DNA of 64,000 bases, from contig NZ_FOIU01000003.1 of NCBI RefSeq assembly GCF_900111495.1, forward strand, positions 124,001 to 188,000. Direction: 5' to 3'. This stretch comes from Chryseobacterium wanjuense (GTDB lineage Bacteria > Bacteroidota > Bacteroidia > Flavobacteriales > Weeksellaceae). Both the position numbers and the translations under genes were made by a program. Shown one piece after another: positions 26,135 to 35,711 of this stretch; within the stretch, counting starts at the first letter, position 1; every line of letters begins with the position of its first letter. The notes beneath the pieces were generated by a model. The model had not been told where the DNA came from and ran no database searches. It worked only from the letters and a program-made list of their open reading frames with translations.

Positions 26135-26662
26135 ATGAATACCGAAGAAACCACTCTAGACAAGATCAGAAGCCGGCCGAGGTTTAAAATGTTTACCCAC
26201 CTTACCAAAGAAGAATATGCAGAAAACCTGAAAAAATACCTCAGCGAGCATAAAGATGAGTTTTCCGGAAACATTAATAAAGAAGTCGCCACCATCTGTG
26301 TAGAAACGGAATACGACAGCTACTGGAAACCCAGATTGTCATTAAGAATCGAAATAGAAGACGAAAAAACTGCGATACGAGGCGTTTTCGGTCCCAGTTC
26401 CGCAGTGTGGACGTTCTTTATGTTTCTTTATTTTTCCTTTTCTATTCTCTGGATGACCTTTTTCTCGATGTACTATGTAGAAAAACAGATCAAAAGCCAG
26501 GAATTTCCGTGGGCGCTCAATGCCTCATTTCTGATGTTGTTTTTCATTGCCCTTACCTATGCAGCCGCAAGATTCGGGCAACATAAAGGAAAAGCTGAAA
26601 TGCTTAAGCTAAGAAGATTTGCCGAAGAATCTACATTGCAGTTTGAAAAAAAAGATGATTAA
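26135..26662 (+). CDS. Hypothetical membrane protein
   Basis: 175 aa. A soluble N-terminal part (about 1-85) with TRPRFKMF-like basic and acidic stretches is followed by two hydrophobic helices (VWTFFMFLYFSFSILWMTFFS and WALNASFLMLFFIALTYAAA) and a charged tail. I do not recognise the family. It starts 1 nt after the protease stop, so the pair is an operon. Its TAA stop overlaps the TAA of the convergent L,D-transpeptidase in the palindrome TTAA. Confidence 0.7.
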   Translation: MNTEETTLDKIRSRPRFKMFTHLTKEEYAENLKKYLSEHKDEFSGNINKEVATICVETEYDSYWKPRLSLRIEIEDEKTAIRGVFGPSSAVWTFFMFLYFSFSILWMTFFSMYYVEKQIKSQEFPWALNASFLMLFFIALTYAAARFGQHKGKAEMLKLRRFAEESTLQFEKKDD

Positions 26663-27693
26663 GGAGCTTGTGTTTTAGGATCTTCCGGCATTTGTTCCAA
26701 AATCGCTTTGGCCGCTTTTATAGAATCCACCACTTTTTCCCTGTTGTCCTGTTCTTTCAATATTTTTTCGATATTCGGTTCGATCATTTTGGTCATTTCT
26801 TCTACAGAAACGCTGTTGGCATTAGGATCGTTCAATAGTTTTCTCCAAGGTTTTCTTTTTCCCCAACCATAATCTCCATACACCAAAACTGCCGTTCCTT
26901 TGGCTTTTGTAGTGGCACCACCGGGATTCAGAACCCATGTATCTGCATAGCCGTACAGCCATTGCGCATCTTTCAACAGCAATCTCAAGCATGAGTGCGA
27001 AGCCGGATACCCCGGAAGGTCGTATTGATGCCATCCAATCCCGTCTGTATTGAAAATATTAAAATTATAGGGTAATTTCCATTCGCTGCTTACGGTGGAT
27101 ATGGCTAATTTCTTTTTCCAGTTGGCAAAAGTAAGACCCGTTTTTGTCTTGGCTGCTTTTTTACCCATACTTGTCGGTCCCCATTTTACCAAAGTTCCGT
27201 TTGAGTAGACTCCATATGCCTGAATCGGGTAGGAAAACACCACGAATTTCTTCACCGGGCTCAATACATCAAGCTGCATCGGGAATGGTGAGTATTCCAT
27301 TAAAGTTGTATCGATTTTTGCAGGAACAACCAATGTATCTGCATTCCATTTGTTTTTGGCATCCAGCCTGTTGAGAGCGTAGATCGCGTAACGTTCTTTT
27401 TCTGTATATTTTTTATTGAAAATTCCGAATAAGGAATCTTTCAGTTTTTTATCTTTCGGAAAAATAAAAGCATTGTAGAAACCATCTTCCTGCATCGCGG
27501 GCGGCATAGACTCTTTCTGAATAACAGAATCCTTCTTCACCGAATCTTTTTCAGCTTCCTCTGTTTCTGTAATGGATGAAGTGGTATCTTTGATCGTATC
27601 GCTTATTTTTTCAATTTCTTTTTTACATGAAACCAGCATGAAAACGATGAAAATGGTATATAAGAATGACTTTTTCACAAATATGTTTTTCAT
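26659..27693 (-). CDS. YkuD-type L,D-transpeptidase lipoprotein
   Basis: About 344 aa from the ATG at 27693. This start puts a signal peptide with lipobox MLVSC at the N-terminus; an ATG 13 codons upstream does not improve it. Linker rich in Lys/Glu/Thr. The catalytic YkuD domain (about 135-275) has the active-site motif as HQYDLPGYPASHSCLRL, with His and Cys. Such enzymes form 3-3 crosslinks in peptidoglycan or attach proteins to it. Anchored in the periplasm or outer membrane. Shares its stop codon bases with the convergent gene. Confidence 0.88.
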   Translation of the reverse strand: MKNIFVKKSFLYTIFIVFMLVSCKKEIEKISDTIKDTTSSITETEEAEKDSVKKDSVIQKESMPPAMQEDGFYNAFIFPKDKKLKDSLFGIFNKKYTEKERYAIYALNRLDAKNKWNADTLVVPAKIDTTLMEYSPFPMQLDVLSPVKKFVVFSYPIQAYGVYSNGTLVKWGPTSMGKKAAKTKTGLTFANWKKKLAISTVSSEWKLPYNFNIFNTDGIGWHQYDLPGYPASHSCLRLLLKDAQWLYGYADTWVLNPGGATTKAKGTAVLVYGDYGWGKRKPWRKLLNDPNANSVSVEEMTKMIEPNIEKILKEQDNREKVVDSIKAAKAILEQMPEDPKTQAP

Positions 27694-27796
27694 AAATAAA
27701 ATTGGCCTTTTTAGTTTTGCAATTCTATACAAATATCAGACCTAAAATTGAATAATAAAAGTGATTGATAAAAATACCGTAAAAAAACGGATAGTA

Positions 27797-28720
27797 TTAT
27801 TTTAAAAAGCAAATTAAGGGAATTGTAAACCAATAAAAAATAACCCAACAATGATATGTTATATTATCCTGCTTTGATGTTTTGTATCTGAGCAACCGAA
27901 AAGCTATGAACCAATTCAGTAAAGTTTGAATTATCAACACTATAATGACAAAAGGTCTTGTAAAACCTTCAGAAATCCCTGTCTGACTGAGAATGATGCT
28001 ACTATAAAGTAAAGGTGATATGAAAAATAAGATAAGAGCTTGGTAAAGTCTTGCCTTTTTGTCCCCGTATAATAAAGGCAATGTCTTTCTTCCAATATTT
28101 TTATCTCCTTCCTGATCTCTGAAATCCTGAAGATTCATACTTAAAGCACACCAAGTAGAAAGTAATATATAGAAGACCCAAACCTTTGGTTCTAAAGGAG
28201 TAACGATTTCCCATGCACTAGCATGTAATACAATAGCTCCTAATGGCATAATAACAATATTCTTAGTAAACCAATGGTGATTAAAACTAAATCGTTCGTG
28301 TAAATAAACGAGTACTAACCAACCAATGCTAATGTACAGTATTCCCAAATAAAGTGATATCAACAAATAAATGATAGAATAAATAATCATTCTTTTGAAA
28401 ACTTGTTTTTGGTTGAGCTGACCTGAAGGGATTAATCGATAAGGTTTATTAAGTTTATCTTCATCAATAGAATTGAGCTGATTAGCTGTTGTGAATGTAG
28501 TAATGTATAAAAAACTAAATATGACGCTCCAAAACAATGTTGGAATAAAGCTATCCCAGCTCGATTCGTTATAAAACCAAGCTGTTAAAGAAGTAGTTAT
28601 TATTAATAATATCGCATCAAAAATATTGGTATTACTAAATTTCCAGATAATATACAGCTCACGGGATAGCAGTGAGCTAGATTTGTAATATAGAGCTTTC
28701 ATTAAATTATTGTTTTTCAC
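27797..28720 (-). CDS. UbiA-family prenyltransferase-like membrane protein
   Basis: 307 aa with about eight hydrophobic helices. The first Asp motif is in NSIDEDKLNKPYRLIPSGQL and the second is DFRDQEGDKNIGRKTLP, the two Mg2+/diphosphate-binding loops of the UbiA superfamily. This group transfers prenyl chains to aromatic or sugar acceptors. The acceptor here is unknown, and this is not the DPPR-synthase subtype found at 41680. Monocistronic. Confidence 0.82.
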   Translation of the reverse strand: MKNNNLMKALYYKSSSLLSRELYIIWKFSNTNIFDAILLIITTSLTAWFYNESSWDSFIPTLFWSVIFSFLYITTFTTANQLNSIDEDKLNKPYRLIPSGQLNQKQVFKRMIIYSIIYLLISLYLGILYISIGWLVLVYLHERFSFNHHWFTKNIVIMPLGAIVLHASAWEIVTPLEPKVWVFYILLSTWCALSMNLQDFRDQEGDKNIGRKTLPLLYGDKKARLYQALILFFISPLLYSSIILSQTGISEGFTRPFVIIVLIIQTLLNWFIAFRLLRYKTSKQDNITYHCWVIFYWFTIPLICFLK

Positions 28721-28811
28721 TAAGTTAAGAAGAATTTCAATTCCTATTTGAACTTTTTTACAAATAATCTACTACCCTTGAAGTATATTTTTTCTGAAAT
28801 AATATAAAAAC

Positions 28812-28842
28812 AAACGGGCAACCCATATGGATTACCCGTTTT
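28812..28842 (-). terminator. Terminator of the S74 fibre gene
   Basis: AAACGGGCAA and TTACCCGTTT pair with one mismatch around ccatatgga, just beyond the stop of the fibre gene. Confidence 0.7.
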
Positions 28843-28861
28843 CAATTACAGTTACCTAACT

Positions 28862-30397
28862 CTATTTTATTTTTGCAGCCAGGCTTTTGACCAAGGCTTC
28901 CAATTCTGCAATTTTTGTGTTTTGAGATTCGATTTTGGCATCCTGCTCCTGCACCGCTCTTACCAATAACGGGATAAAATCGTTATAACGGATGGCAAGA
29001 TATCCATTGGTGTCTTTGGTTAAAAATCCCTGGTCTTTCCAACCGAATTTTTGGATAAGCTCTTCGACTTCCTGAGCGACAAACCCCATTTCTTTATTAG
29101 GATTTTCTTTATCATTAATTCTATGATAGGCTACAGGTTTCAGCTCTTTTACAAAATCTAAACCGTAGGGAATGCGGGTAATATTTTCCTTCCATCTTTT
29201 GTCTGAAGTGATCGTCCAGGCGACCTGAACTCTTGCGGAAGTAACATTGAAGTTACCCATTTGAATTTGATTAGAGCCATCCAGTACTCCTACCATTGAA
29301 TCCGTTCCGAAGGAAATATTATTGCTACCGGCACCTATGTTTGTTCCTGCATTATCGCCTATTGTAATATTGAGAGTCCCTGAGGTTACCTTCATTGTAG
29401 TGTTACTTCCCTTACCAATAAAAATATTATTACCTCCTGTAAACGAACCACTTGTTTGTCCCGAGGTAATACCAATACCAATATTACCACTACCGGTTGT
29501 GTTATCTGTAAGTGCCGCTTCACCTATGGCAATGTTACGCAAACCTGTAGTATTGTTCTGGAGCGAGATACGTCCAATTGCTGTATTAAAACCTCCTGTG
29601 GTATTATTTAACATAGCCTGATGACCCAATACGGTATTACGTGCACCGGTTGTATTAGCAAGTAATGCATTGCCTCCTACAACAGTATTAAAACTACCTG
29701 TAGTATTACTGTTTAAAGCTGAATTTCCCACTACTGTATTAGTGGCTACCTGACCGCCTCCTAAACCTACCGTGATGGAATTAATGCTTGCATCCCCGTT
29801 TCCAACTGTAAGTTTTGCTAGCTTTTTCTCTGCAGTCGAGCCGCTCGTTGGTGAAGATACTGTAGCTGCAGTAGTGGTTCCCACCGCCAAATGGGTTGCA
29901 TTATTGGCAGCATCCCAAATTACTCTTAATGCTTCGATTCCGTTGGCTTTGGTGACAAAATCTGTGGCGTCGGCAGTTCCTATAAAGTTGGTTCCTGCTG
30001 TGGTTCCTGTATTTCCTGCGAGAGACCAATTGGTTGCCGCAACGTTATTCCCCATGCTGATCTTTTGCCAGACGTTACCATCAAAATAATAATAGCCGAC
30101 AGCCGTTATATTAACTCTTTGAGCTAAAACATCCCCTCCGGAAATATCCGTGATGTAGATCATAGCTCCCGTCTGATCGGCTCCGTACAGCGTATCCCCT
30201 TTATCCGTAAGCTGTGAACGGGTAAGGCGGGGCGCCTGCAACCCTGTAATGTCGGTGGATAGTAAATTTCCTAACGTATCAGTTTTACCGGATACATCCA
30301 GAGAACTTTTAGGAGTTGTGGTATGAATACCCACTTGTGCGTAGACAGAAGAACTCAATGCTACCAATACCAATAAGAAAATAGGTCTTTTTTTCAT
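28862..30397 (-). CDS. YadA-head-like fibre protein with S74 chaperone domain
   Basis: 511 aa. Signal peptide (1-20, SVYAQ) and the VGIHTTTPKSSLDVSGK start. A central left-handed beta-roll region (about 215-345) is built from ~15-residue repeats such as GNSALNSNTTGSFNTVVG and GHQAMLNNTTGGFNTAIG, as in YadA heads. The C-terminal intramolecular chaperone domain (Peptidase_S74, about 400-511) has SDKRWKENI, GFVAQEVEELI and a terminal coiled coil. S74 domains help fibres trimerise and then cleave themselves off before the SD motif. Likely a trimeric surface fibre; ligand unknown. Confidence 0.88.
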   Translation of the reverse strand: MKKRPIFLLVLVALSSSVYAQVGIHTTTPKSSLDVSGKTDTLGNLLSTDITGLQAPRLTRSQLTDKGDTLYGADQTGAMIYITDISGGDVLAQRVNITAVGYYYFDGNVWQKISMGNNVAATNWSLAGNTGTTAGTNFIGTADATDFVTKANGIEALRVIWDAANNATHLAVGTTTAATVSSPTSGSTAEKKLAKLTVGNGDASINSITVGLGGGQVATNTVVGNSALNSNTTGSFNTVVGGNALLANTTGARNTVLGHQAMLNNTTGGFNTAIGRISLQNNTTGLRNIAIGEAALTDNTTGSGNIGIGITSGQTSGSFTGGNNIFIGKGSNTTMKVTSGTLNITIGDNAGTNIGAGSNNISFGTDSMVGVLDGSNQIQMGNFNVTSARVQVAWTITSDKRWKENITRIPYGLDFVKELKPVAYHRINDKENPNKEMGFVAQEVEELIQKFGWKDQGFLTKDTNGYLAIRYNDFIPLLVRAVQEQDAKIESQNTKIAELEALVKSLAAKIK

Positions 30398-30523
30398 TTT
30401 TAATTTTAATTATTCAGTTATTATTTAAGTATATGATTATTGCTATAGGGCGGTTTTTTAAAAGAGTAACAATGAGAAATATCGACGTTGATAAAATATT
30501 ACCTTACCTGAAGATTTACTAAA

Positions 30524-30548
30524 AAGGCAGAGGAGGGAACTCTGCCTT
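30524..30548 (-). terminator. Terminator of the C1q-like fibre gene
   Basis: AAGGCAGAG and CTCTGCCTT form a 9-bp perfect stem. A T-rich minus-strand tract follows. Confidence 0.8.
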
Positions 30549-30590
30549 CGGTTTGTGTTTTTAGAACCTGATCACCTTTTGTATATATAA

Positions 30591-31466
30591 TTATAATCTA
30601 CTGATATTCAATTTTCTTGTATAAAATAATGTATAATCTGAACCACATCCGTAGCATGGTGTTGCTGAAATACTTATCACATCTCCTTTCATTAGATTTA
30701 ATTTTTGGCTTCCTGTACCACTACCTGCTATATAATTTACGGTATATCCGGGGGTAAAAATTGCAATCAGCTTTTGTTGTATTGCTCCGTTTTTTACTAA
30801 TATTAATGCAGTATGTGTACTGTAAACTGTTGATGATGTAACTTCTGCATACACTTCTAAGTTGTACCATCCTGATTGAGGACACGTCCATGAGCTTGTG
30901 GCAGGATCAAAATCTCCTCCTCCATTGGTGCTGTATTCTACATTGGAGAATGTAAGCTGGGTTGCTGATCCCTGAGCAACATATTGTGTAGCATCTCCAT
31001 TAATAGTATACATATAAGGTTGCTGGGATTGTGCAAGAGACAACACCCGATAAGTAATTCCTGTAGCTGTATTGATGTTGGTTTTGGTAAGCAGAACAGA
31101 TTCTCCGGGTTGGATGACGGTGTTTAAATCTTTATCAATAAGTTCAGATCCATTGCCTTCAATGGTAAGGTTGTAAGCCGTGGAAGCATTTTTAAAAAAA
31201 TACAGCCTTCCCGTACGATCCGGAGAAGTGGGTGAGGCAGGAAGCGTAATCGTGCCATTGGCTGTACCGTCCCACATGATGGAAAAATCGTTTTCCCCGG
31301 CGTTATAGGTATTTGCTGTTACTGAGGTATACGCTGCGGCGAAAGATCCATTGACAGTAAGTTTGGAACCTGGATTGGCAGTACCAATTCCTACATTGCC
31401 TGTCTGGGCTTTTACAGAACAGGTTAAAATTGTAAATACAATAAATAAAATACATTTTTTTTTCAT
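30591..31466 (-). CDS. Fibre-like surface protein with C1q/TNF-like C-terminus
   Basis: 291 aa. Signal peptide ending VKAQ and the TGNVGIGTANPGSKLTVNGS start. The middle (about 45-140) is beta-rich. The C-terminus (about 160-291) resembles C1q/TNF-like jelly rolls: SGWYNLEVYAEV, ALILVKNGAIQQ, GSQKLNLMKGDVISISATP, with a Cys pair in PCYGCGSDY. It lies just upstream of the YadA-head/S74 gene on the same strand with a terminator between them. Probably a trimeric surface fibre; ligand unknown. Confidence 0.72.
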   Translation of the reverse strand: MKKKCILFIVFTILTCSVKAQTGNVGIGTANPGSKLTVNGSFAAAYTSVTANTYNAGENDFSIMWDGTANGTITLPASPTSPDRTGRLYFFKNASTAYNLTIEGNGSELIDKDLNTVIQPGESVLLTKTNINTATGITYRVLSLAQSQQPYMYTINGDATQYVAQGSATQLTFSNVEYSTNGGGDFDPATSSWTCPQSGWYNLEVYAEVTSSTVYSTHTALILVKNGAIQQKLIAIFTPGYTVNYIAGSGTGSQKLNLMKGDVISISATPCYGCGSDYTLFYTRKLNISRL

Positions 31467-31632
31467 ATGTGTAAGTTTTAAATGATTATTTTAAGAATAC
31501 TGAATGTATAACATCAAATATCAGTTTGTTGTACAAAATTATATCCTTTCATCGATCATTTTAAAAAATGCTTGTGTGATTATGCCGAGACACTTGTAGA
31601 AATAATACTACGGGAATATCCAATTATTATGT

Positions 31633-31640
31633 TAATTTTG
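31633..31640 (+). promoter_or_regulatory. -7 element before the propeller kinase
   Basis: TAATTTTG is 39 nt before the ATG at 31679. No TTG at the expected spacing. Confidence 0.35.
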
Positions 31641-31678
31641 TTAAACTAATAACTGATGATTGATTTAAAATATATTGC

Positions 31679-34678
31679 ATGAGCAGGTTTCTGATTACTA
31701 TTTTTCTATTTGTAATCTTTCAGGCAGAAGGGCAGATTGCATCCTCATGGTATGATATGGATAGCGGCCTTCCCCAAAATAGCATTAAGGACATTATTAA
31801 AGACAAATACGGCTTTATCTGGCTTTCCACAGATGACGGTATTGTAAGGTATGACGGTTTATCCTTTACCCCATACAATAATTTAGCGGTAACCAATCTG
31901 CATTTTGAAGATTTTCACGGGAATATCTCTCACGATAGTATCATGATAGGCAATAACAATGAAGAGAACAAAATCCTGATCACCAAAAGAAATGTTTATA
32001 AAATCCCTCAAAAAAATCTGAACAAGGTTGAGAGTATTCTTCTAAAAGAAAAAAATGGGTTTAAAAAAAGGCTGGTAAAAAACATAGGTTTAGAATATTA
32101 TCCCGGTTTGCAATATTTTATCAAAACTAAATCCGGAGATTATTTTTTCAGGAAAAACGAAATTTTATATCTCGAAAAAAAAAAGGTAAAGCAAAAGATT
32201 TCTATTCCTTTTTCTAATCCCGATTTATCTCATGTCTTCGTTTATAATGAAGTTCTTTATGTTACAGATCCCATAAAAAGGCACACATACCGCATCGATA
32301 AAGGGAAATTATCCATTCTAAAAGAACCTACCATTCTTAATGACCCCTCTACCAGAATATTCTGGCAGCAGATTTCCGATCAGACCTTTATCCTTAATAA
32401 TGATGAAATTTCTCTGCTCCAACATGATAAAAATGGACTTCAACTAAAATTTCTGGTGAAGTATAAAGATTTCGGAAGACAGCGTTTTAATTGCATCTTT
32501 TATGATCAGCATTTTAACAAATTGTATTTAGGAAGCCTTACCAAAGGATTAAATATCATTTATTTAGGAAATTTTTTCACCGCTCAGAAAAAGATTCCAT
32601 TTGTGGAAGAAGTGGCGCGTGCTTCATTACCGTTTACCAGGAATACGATTATTGATGTTTCAGGGTACGAATTAAATAAATATGGACTTGTAAAAAATCA
32701 TTATTTTGATTCTGATAATAAATACTTTATGCAGTATGATGATTCAAAAAACATTTTGTTTACAAAAGATTCTGTCTTAGTGAGAATGCGAAAATCTTCT
32801 CAGTATAAAGTAAGAGATACCGTTTCTTTTATAAAAACATTTTGCGGAATTTATGAAAAAGATTCATTAAGAGCTGTTAGTATAACGTATGACTTAAAAT
32901 ACTCCTACTTATATATTTATAAAAACAAACATATAAAAAAAGCAGATTGTATTTTTAAATTCAAAGGATCGGTGAGTTCATTTTTAAAATACGGAAATGA
33001 CTTATTGGTTGGGCATAATAATGGGCTGTATAGAATCTCGCTCAGCCACAATACAATTTCTCAGCTTGCCAGCGGAATCAGCGTAAAAAGTATTATCCAG
33101 ACTCCGGATAAAATGGTTTGGGTAACAACCAATAAACATGGATTTTTTTTGTTGAAGGATAAGAAATTATTTAAAATTCCTTTGGATCAAAATGCCTATT
33201 TAAGTTCTGCCCATTATATTCTTGCGGATCCGTATGGTTATTACTGGATATCTTCCAACAACGGGTTATTTAAAGCCTCAAAAAACCTATTGCTACAGTC
33301 TGTCAAAAGCAAAAGTCCTGTATTTTATTACCGATTTTCTAAAAGTGAAGGATTATTGACCAATGAGTTTAATGGAGCAACACTACCCAATGCTTATTCT
33401 TTAGACAATGGAGAATTTGTATTTCCTTCAATGGACGGATTTGTTTTTTTTAATCCGAAATCGATTGCAACTTATTATCCCGACAAGAAAAATATATTTA
33501 TTGAAAGAGCGAGAATTAACAATTCAAAAATCATTAATTTCAAAAATCATCTTGTCCTGGAAAACAACTATAAGCAAGCTGATATATTCATTGATATCCC
33601 GTATTATTCTAATTCATATAATTTAAGAATTGAGGCAAAAATAGAAGGTGAAGATAAAGACTGGCAGCAAATTCCCATCAAAGATGAACGGAAATACACG
33701 ATAAAAAGTCTTGAAACGGGCACCTATACCTTGCTGCTTAGAATCTTGGTTTCACCAGACGGATCTTATGAATACAAAACCATATCTTTTGAAATAAAGC
33801 CTCTTTTTTATCAGACGACTGCTTTTAAAATAAGTCTGGGTCTTTTGTTATTATTGATTATCATCTACATAGGTCAAAAGCGTACAAAATTTTTACGTAA
33901 AAAAAATACGACCTTAAAAACGAAGGTGAATCACATGGCTAATGAATTAAAAGAAACTTCAAAACACCTGGAAACCGTAAAAAATGACATGCAGAAAGAA
34001 TCTGAGTACAGGACACGGCTTGTAGAAGCCATCAGCCATGATATTGCTACGCCTGTAAAATACATCGCCCTGTTGTCTCAGAAACTGAATGAAGAAAAAG
34101 ATACTGATATTCAGAAAGAATATTTTGATACCATTCATCAGTCGTCTGCACAGCTGTATTCTTTCACCCTTCAACTGAAGGAATACACTGATCTTTACAG
34201 GACGGAAAATATCTTTCAGACGGAAAAATATCCAATCAATGAGATATTAATCACGAAAAAAAGACTGTTTGACGATATCGCAAAATCTAAAAAAAATAGT
34301 ATTATTATTGACGATAAAAACGAAGCTTATTCTTTCATTAATAAAAATATAATTGCGTGCATTATTCATAATCTTCTTGACAATGCAGTAAAATATACAG
34401 ATGGAGGTACTATACATCTCAGCGCAGAAGAAGGTAGTGATTTTACCTCTATAAACATATCCGACACAGGCTACGGAATGTCGGATGAACAAATGATTTA
34501 CTATAAACAAGTCTTTGAACATGCGAATGAAGATGATATAGTACAATTTAAAAATTACGGGCTTGGTCTTCACATGGTCATTCATTTAATTAAAAAAATT
34601 AATTCCGTAATAACATTTAATAAAAATATTCCACACGGAACGATTATAAAAATCATCCTAAAAAATACATATGAATAA
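31679..34678 (+). CDS. Two-component sensor kinase with periplasmic beta-propeller
   Basis: 999 aa. Signal peptide (1-19). A long periplasmic part (about 20-700) is built from two-component-regulator propeller repeats (WYDMDSGLPQNSIKDIIKD, GFIWLSTDDGIVRYDG, YGYYWISSNNGLFK), then a Y_Y_Y-type segment (about 640-705). One membrane helix (about 718-738) and a coiled coil follow. The HisKA region has the phospho-acceptor His in AISHDIATPVKY, and the HATPase has HNLLDNAVKYTDGG and DTGYGMSDEQ. It lacks the receiver and AraC domains of hybrid systems; instead the next gene supplies a NarL-type regulator. Signal unknown, often glycans or peptides in this class. Confidence 0.9.
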   Translation: MSRFLITIFLFVIFQAEGQIASSWYDMDSGLPQNSIKDIIKDKYGFIWLSTDDGIVRYDGLSFTPYNNLAVTNLHFEDFHGNISHDSIMIGNNNEENKILITKRNVYKIPQKNLNKVESILLKEKNGFKKRLVKNIGLEYYPGLQYFIKTKSGDYFFRKNEILYLEKKKVKQKISIPFSNPDLSHVFVYNEVLYVTDPIKRHTYRIDKGKLSILKEPTILNDPSTRIFWQQISDQTFILNNDEISLLQHDKNGLQLKFLVKYKDFGRQRFNCIFYDQHFNKLYLGSLTKGLNIIYLGNFFTAQKKIPFVEEVARASLPFTRNTIIDVSGYELNKYGLVKNHYFDSDNKYFMQYDDSKNILFTKDSVLVRMRKSSQYKVRDTVSFIKTFCGIYEKDSLRAVSITYDLKYSYLYIYKNKHIKKADCIFKFKGSVSSFLKYGNDLLVGHNNGLYRISLSHNTISQLASGISVKSIIQTPDKMVWVTTNKHGFFLLKDKKLFKIPLDQNAYLSSAHYILADPYGYYWISSNNGLFKASKNLLLQSVKSKSPVFYYRFSKSEGLLTNEFNGATLPNAYSLDNGEFVFPSMDGFVFFNPKSIATYYPDKKNIFIERARINNSKIINFKNHLVLENNYKQADIFIDIPYYSNSYNLRIEAKIEGEDKDWQQIPIKDERKYTIKSLETGTYTLLLRILVSPDGSYEYKTISFEIKPLFYQTTAFKISLGLLLLLIIIYIGQKRTKFLRKKNTTLKTKVNHMANELKETSKHLETVKNDMQKESEYRTRLVEAISHDIATPVKYIALLSQKLNEEKDTDIQKEYFDTIHQSSAQLYSFTLQLKEYTDLYRTENIFQTEKYPINEILITKKRLFDDIAKSKKNSIIIDDKNEAYSFINKNIIACIIHNLLDNAVKYTDGGTIHLSAEEGSDFTSINISDTGYGMSDEQMIYYKQVFEHANEDDIVQFKNYGLGLHMVIHLIKKINSVITFNKNIPHGTIIKIILKNTYE

Positions 34679-35285
34679 CCGAATTTTAATTGCTGATGAT
34701 CATCTTGTAGTGTCGATTGGCATTGTTTCAATTTTAAGGTCTGCTTATCCAAACATGGTGATAGACATTGCTAAAAGTTACCCGGAAGCAAAAAATTGCT
34801 TACTGGCTCACAAATATGATGTCATCATGCTGGACATCCACATGCCCGGAACCCAGTATACACAAATGATCCCGGAAATTAAAGAGCTGCAGAATGACAT
34901 AAAGATCCTGATTTTCTCATCTTTTGACCAGAATATTGCCTTACAATACATTCGCAAAGGTGCCGAAGGATATCTGAATAAGCAATGCAGCGAAGACGAC
35001 GTTAAAAATGCCATAAATACCATTCTTGAAACGGGATTCTACTATCCCCCGGAGCTTATTCCTATTATAATGAAAGGCACTAAAGAAACCACCGAAGTAA
35101 AGAATCTCACCACCAGAGAATTTGAGGTTTTTGAATTGCTGGCTAAAGGAAACGGCAACCTTGAAATTTCTTCCTATCTTAATGTACAAGTATCGACTGT
35201 AAGTACTTTTAAGAAAAGAATTTTTGAGAAATTAAAGATTACTAATATTGCGGAACTTATAGAAATATATAAGTGTTTGCATTGA
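34671..35285 (+). CDS. NarL/LuxR-type response regulator
   Basis: 204 aa. The receiver domain has DD at about residues 9-10 and the phospho-acceptor in VIMLDIHMPG. The conserved Lys is in GYLNKQC. The C-terminal LuxR HTH (about 140-204) has LTTREFEVFELLAKGNGNLEISSYLNVQVSTVSTFKKRIFEKL. Its start overlaps the end of the kinase gene by 8 nt, so translation is coupled and they form one system. A hairpin terminator follows at 35317. Targets unknown; nearby surface-protein genes are possible. Confidence 0.92.
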   Translation: MNNRILIADDHLVVSIGIVSILRSAYPNMVIDIAKSYPEAKNCLLAHKYDVIMLDIHMPGTQYTQMIPEIKELQNDIKILIFSSFDQNIALQYIRKGAEGYLNKQCSEDDVKNAINTILETGFYYPPELIPIIMKGTKETTEVKNLTTREFEVFELLAKGNGNLEISSYLNVQVSTVSTFKKRIFEKLKITNIAELIEIYKCLH

Positions 35286-35316
35286 AAACATTTTGATATT
35301 TTCACATTTATAGATA

Positions 35317-35348
35317 GAAGATCCGTGTTAGCTATGCGGATTTTTAGT
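35317..35348 (+). terminator. Terminator of the kinase-regulator operon
   Basis: gatccg and cggattt form a short stem followed by tttagtttttttt, 32 nt after the regulator stop. Confidence 0.6.
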
Positions 35349-35364
35349 TTTTTTAAACAAAATT

Positions 35365-35604
35365 CTACTCATGTATAAGTTTCTCAATAGAAACCCTATT
35401 CAGCTTTTTCAACCTCTTTTCCTCTATTAAAGCTAAAGTTTTAGATTCAAAACTTTGGACATACACAATCTTCCAATCCTCCGTCCCTGAAGTATATTTT
35501 CCTTTCGAATTAATATGATAAGTTAAACGCTTTTCCACATCCTCGGAAAAACCTTTATAATAAACATCTCTACTCAGAGAATATAGAATATAAACGTAAT
35601 ACAT
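35365..35604 (-). CDS. GIY-YIG nuclease-like ORF, copy 1
   Basis: 79 aa, a minimal GIY-YIG domain (UPF0213/YhbQ type): the YVYIL strand replaces GIY, YYKGF replaces YIG, followed by Arg in DVEKRLTYH and Glu in LIEEKRLKK. It differs from copy 2 by one residue (V for I at position 14) and by the last two residues (IHE versus IKQ). Preceded by a hairpin at 35621 and a truncated tRNA-Asp-like sequence. Its stop codon lies in attcta, the same hexamer found in the D-arm of the nearby tRNAs. Possibly a homing-type or tRNA-associated mobile ORF; activity unknown. Confidence 0.75.
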   Translation of the reverse strand: MYYVYILYSLSRDVYYKGFSEDVEKRLTYHINSKGKYTSGTEDWKIVYVQSFESKTLALIEEKRLKKLNRVSIEKLIHE

Positions 35605-35620
35605 TTTAAAAATAAAAAAA

Positions 35621-35640
35621 TCCTACAACTATTTGTAGGA
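35621..35640 (-). terminator. Hairpin between truncated tRNA copy and GIY-YIG copy 1
   Basis: TCCTACAA, loop ctat and TTGTAGGA, followed on the minus strand by TTTTTTT. It is identical to the hairpin at 35964-35983. Confidence 0.75.
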
Positions 35641-35650
35641 TTCTATTTTG

Positions 35651-35711
35651 CGATCCGGACGGAACTCGAACCCGTCTCGTCTTAGGACGAGATGACAGGG
35701 CGGCATTCTAC
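35651..35711 (-). pseudogene. Truncated tRNA-Asp-like sequence
   Basis: On the minus strand this keeps the 3' acceptor strand CCGGATC and a good T-arm (CGGGTTCGAGTTCCG). The anticodon 3' stem is replaced by a hairpin CTCGTC/GACGAG and the 5' half upstream of TAGAATGCCGCC is missing. The GIY-YIG copy 2 ORF ends inside it and takes its TAG stop codon from it. Confidence 0.8.
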
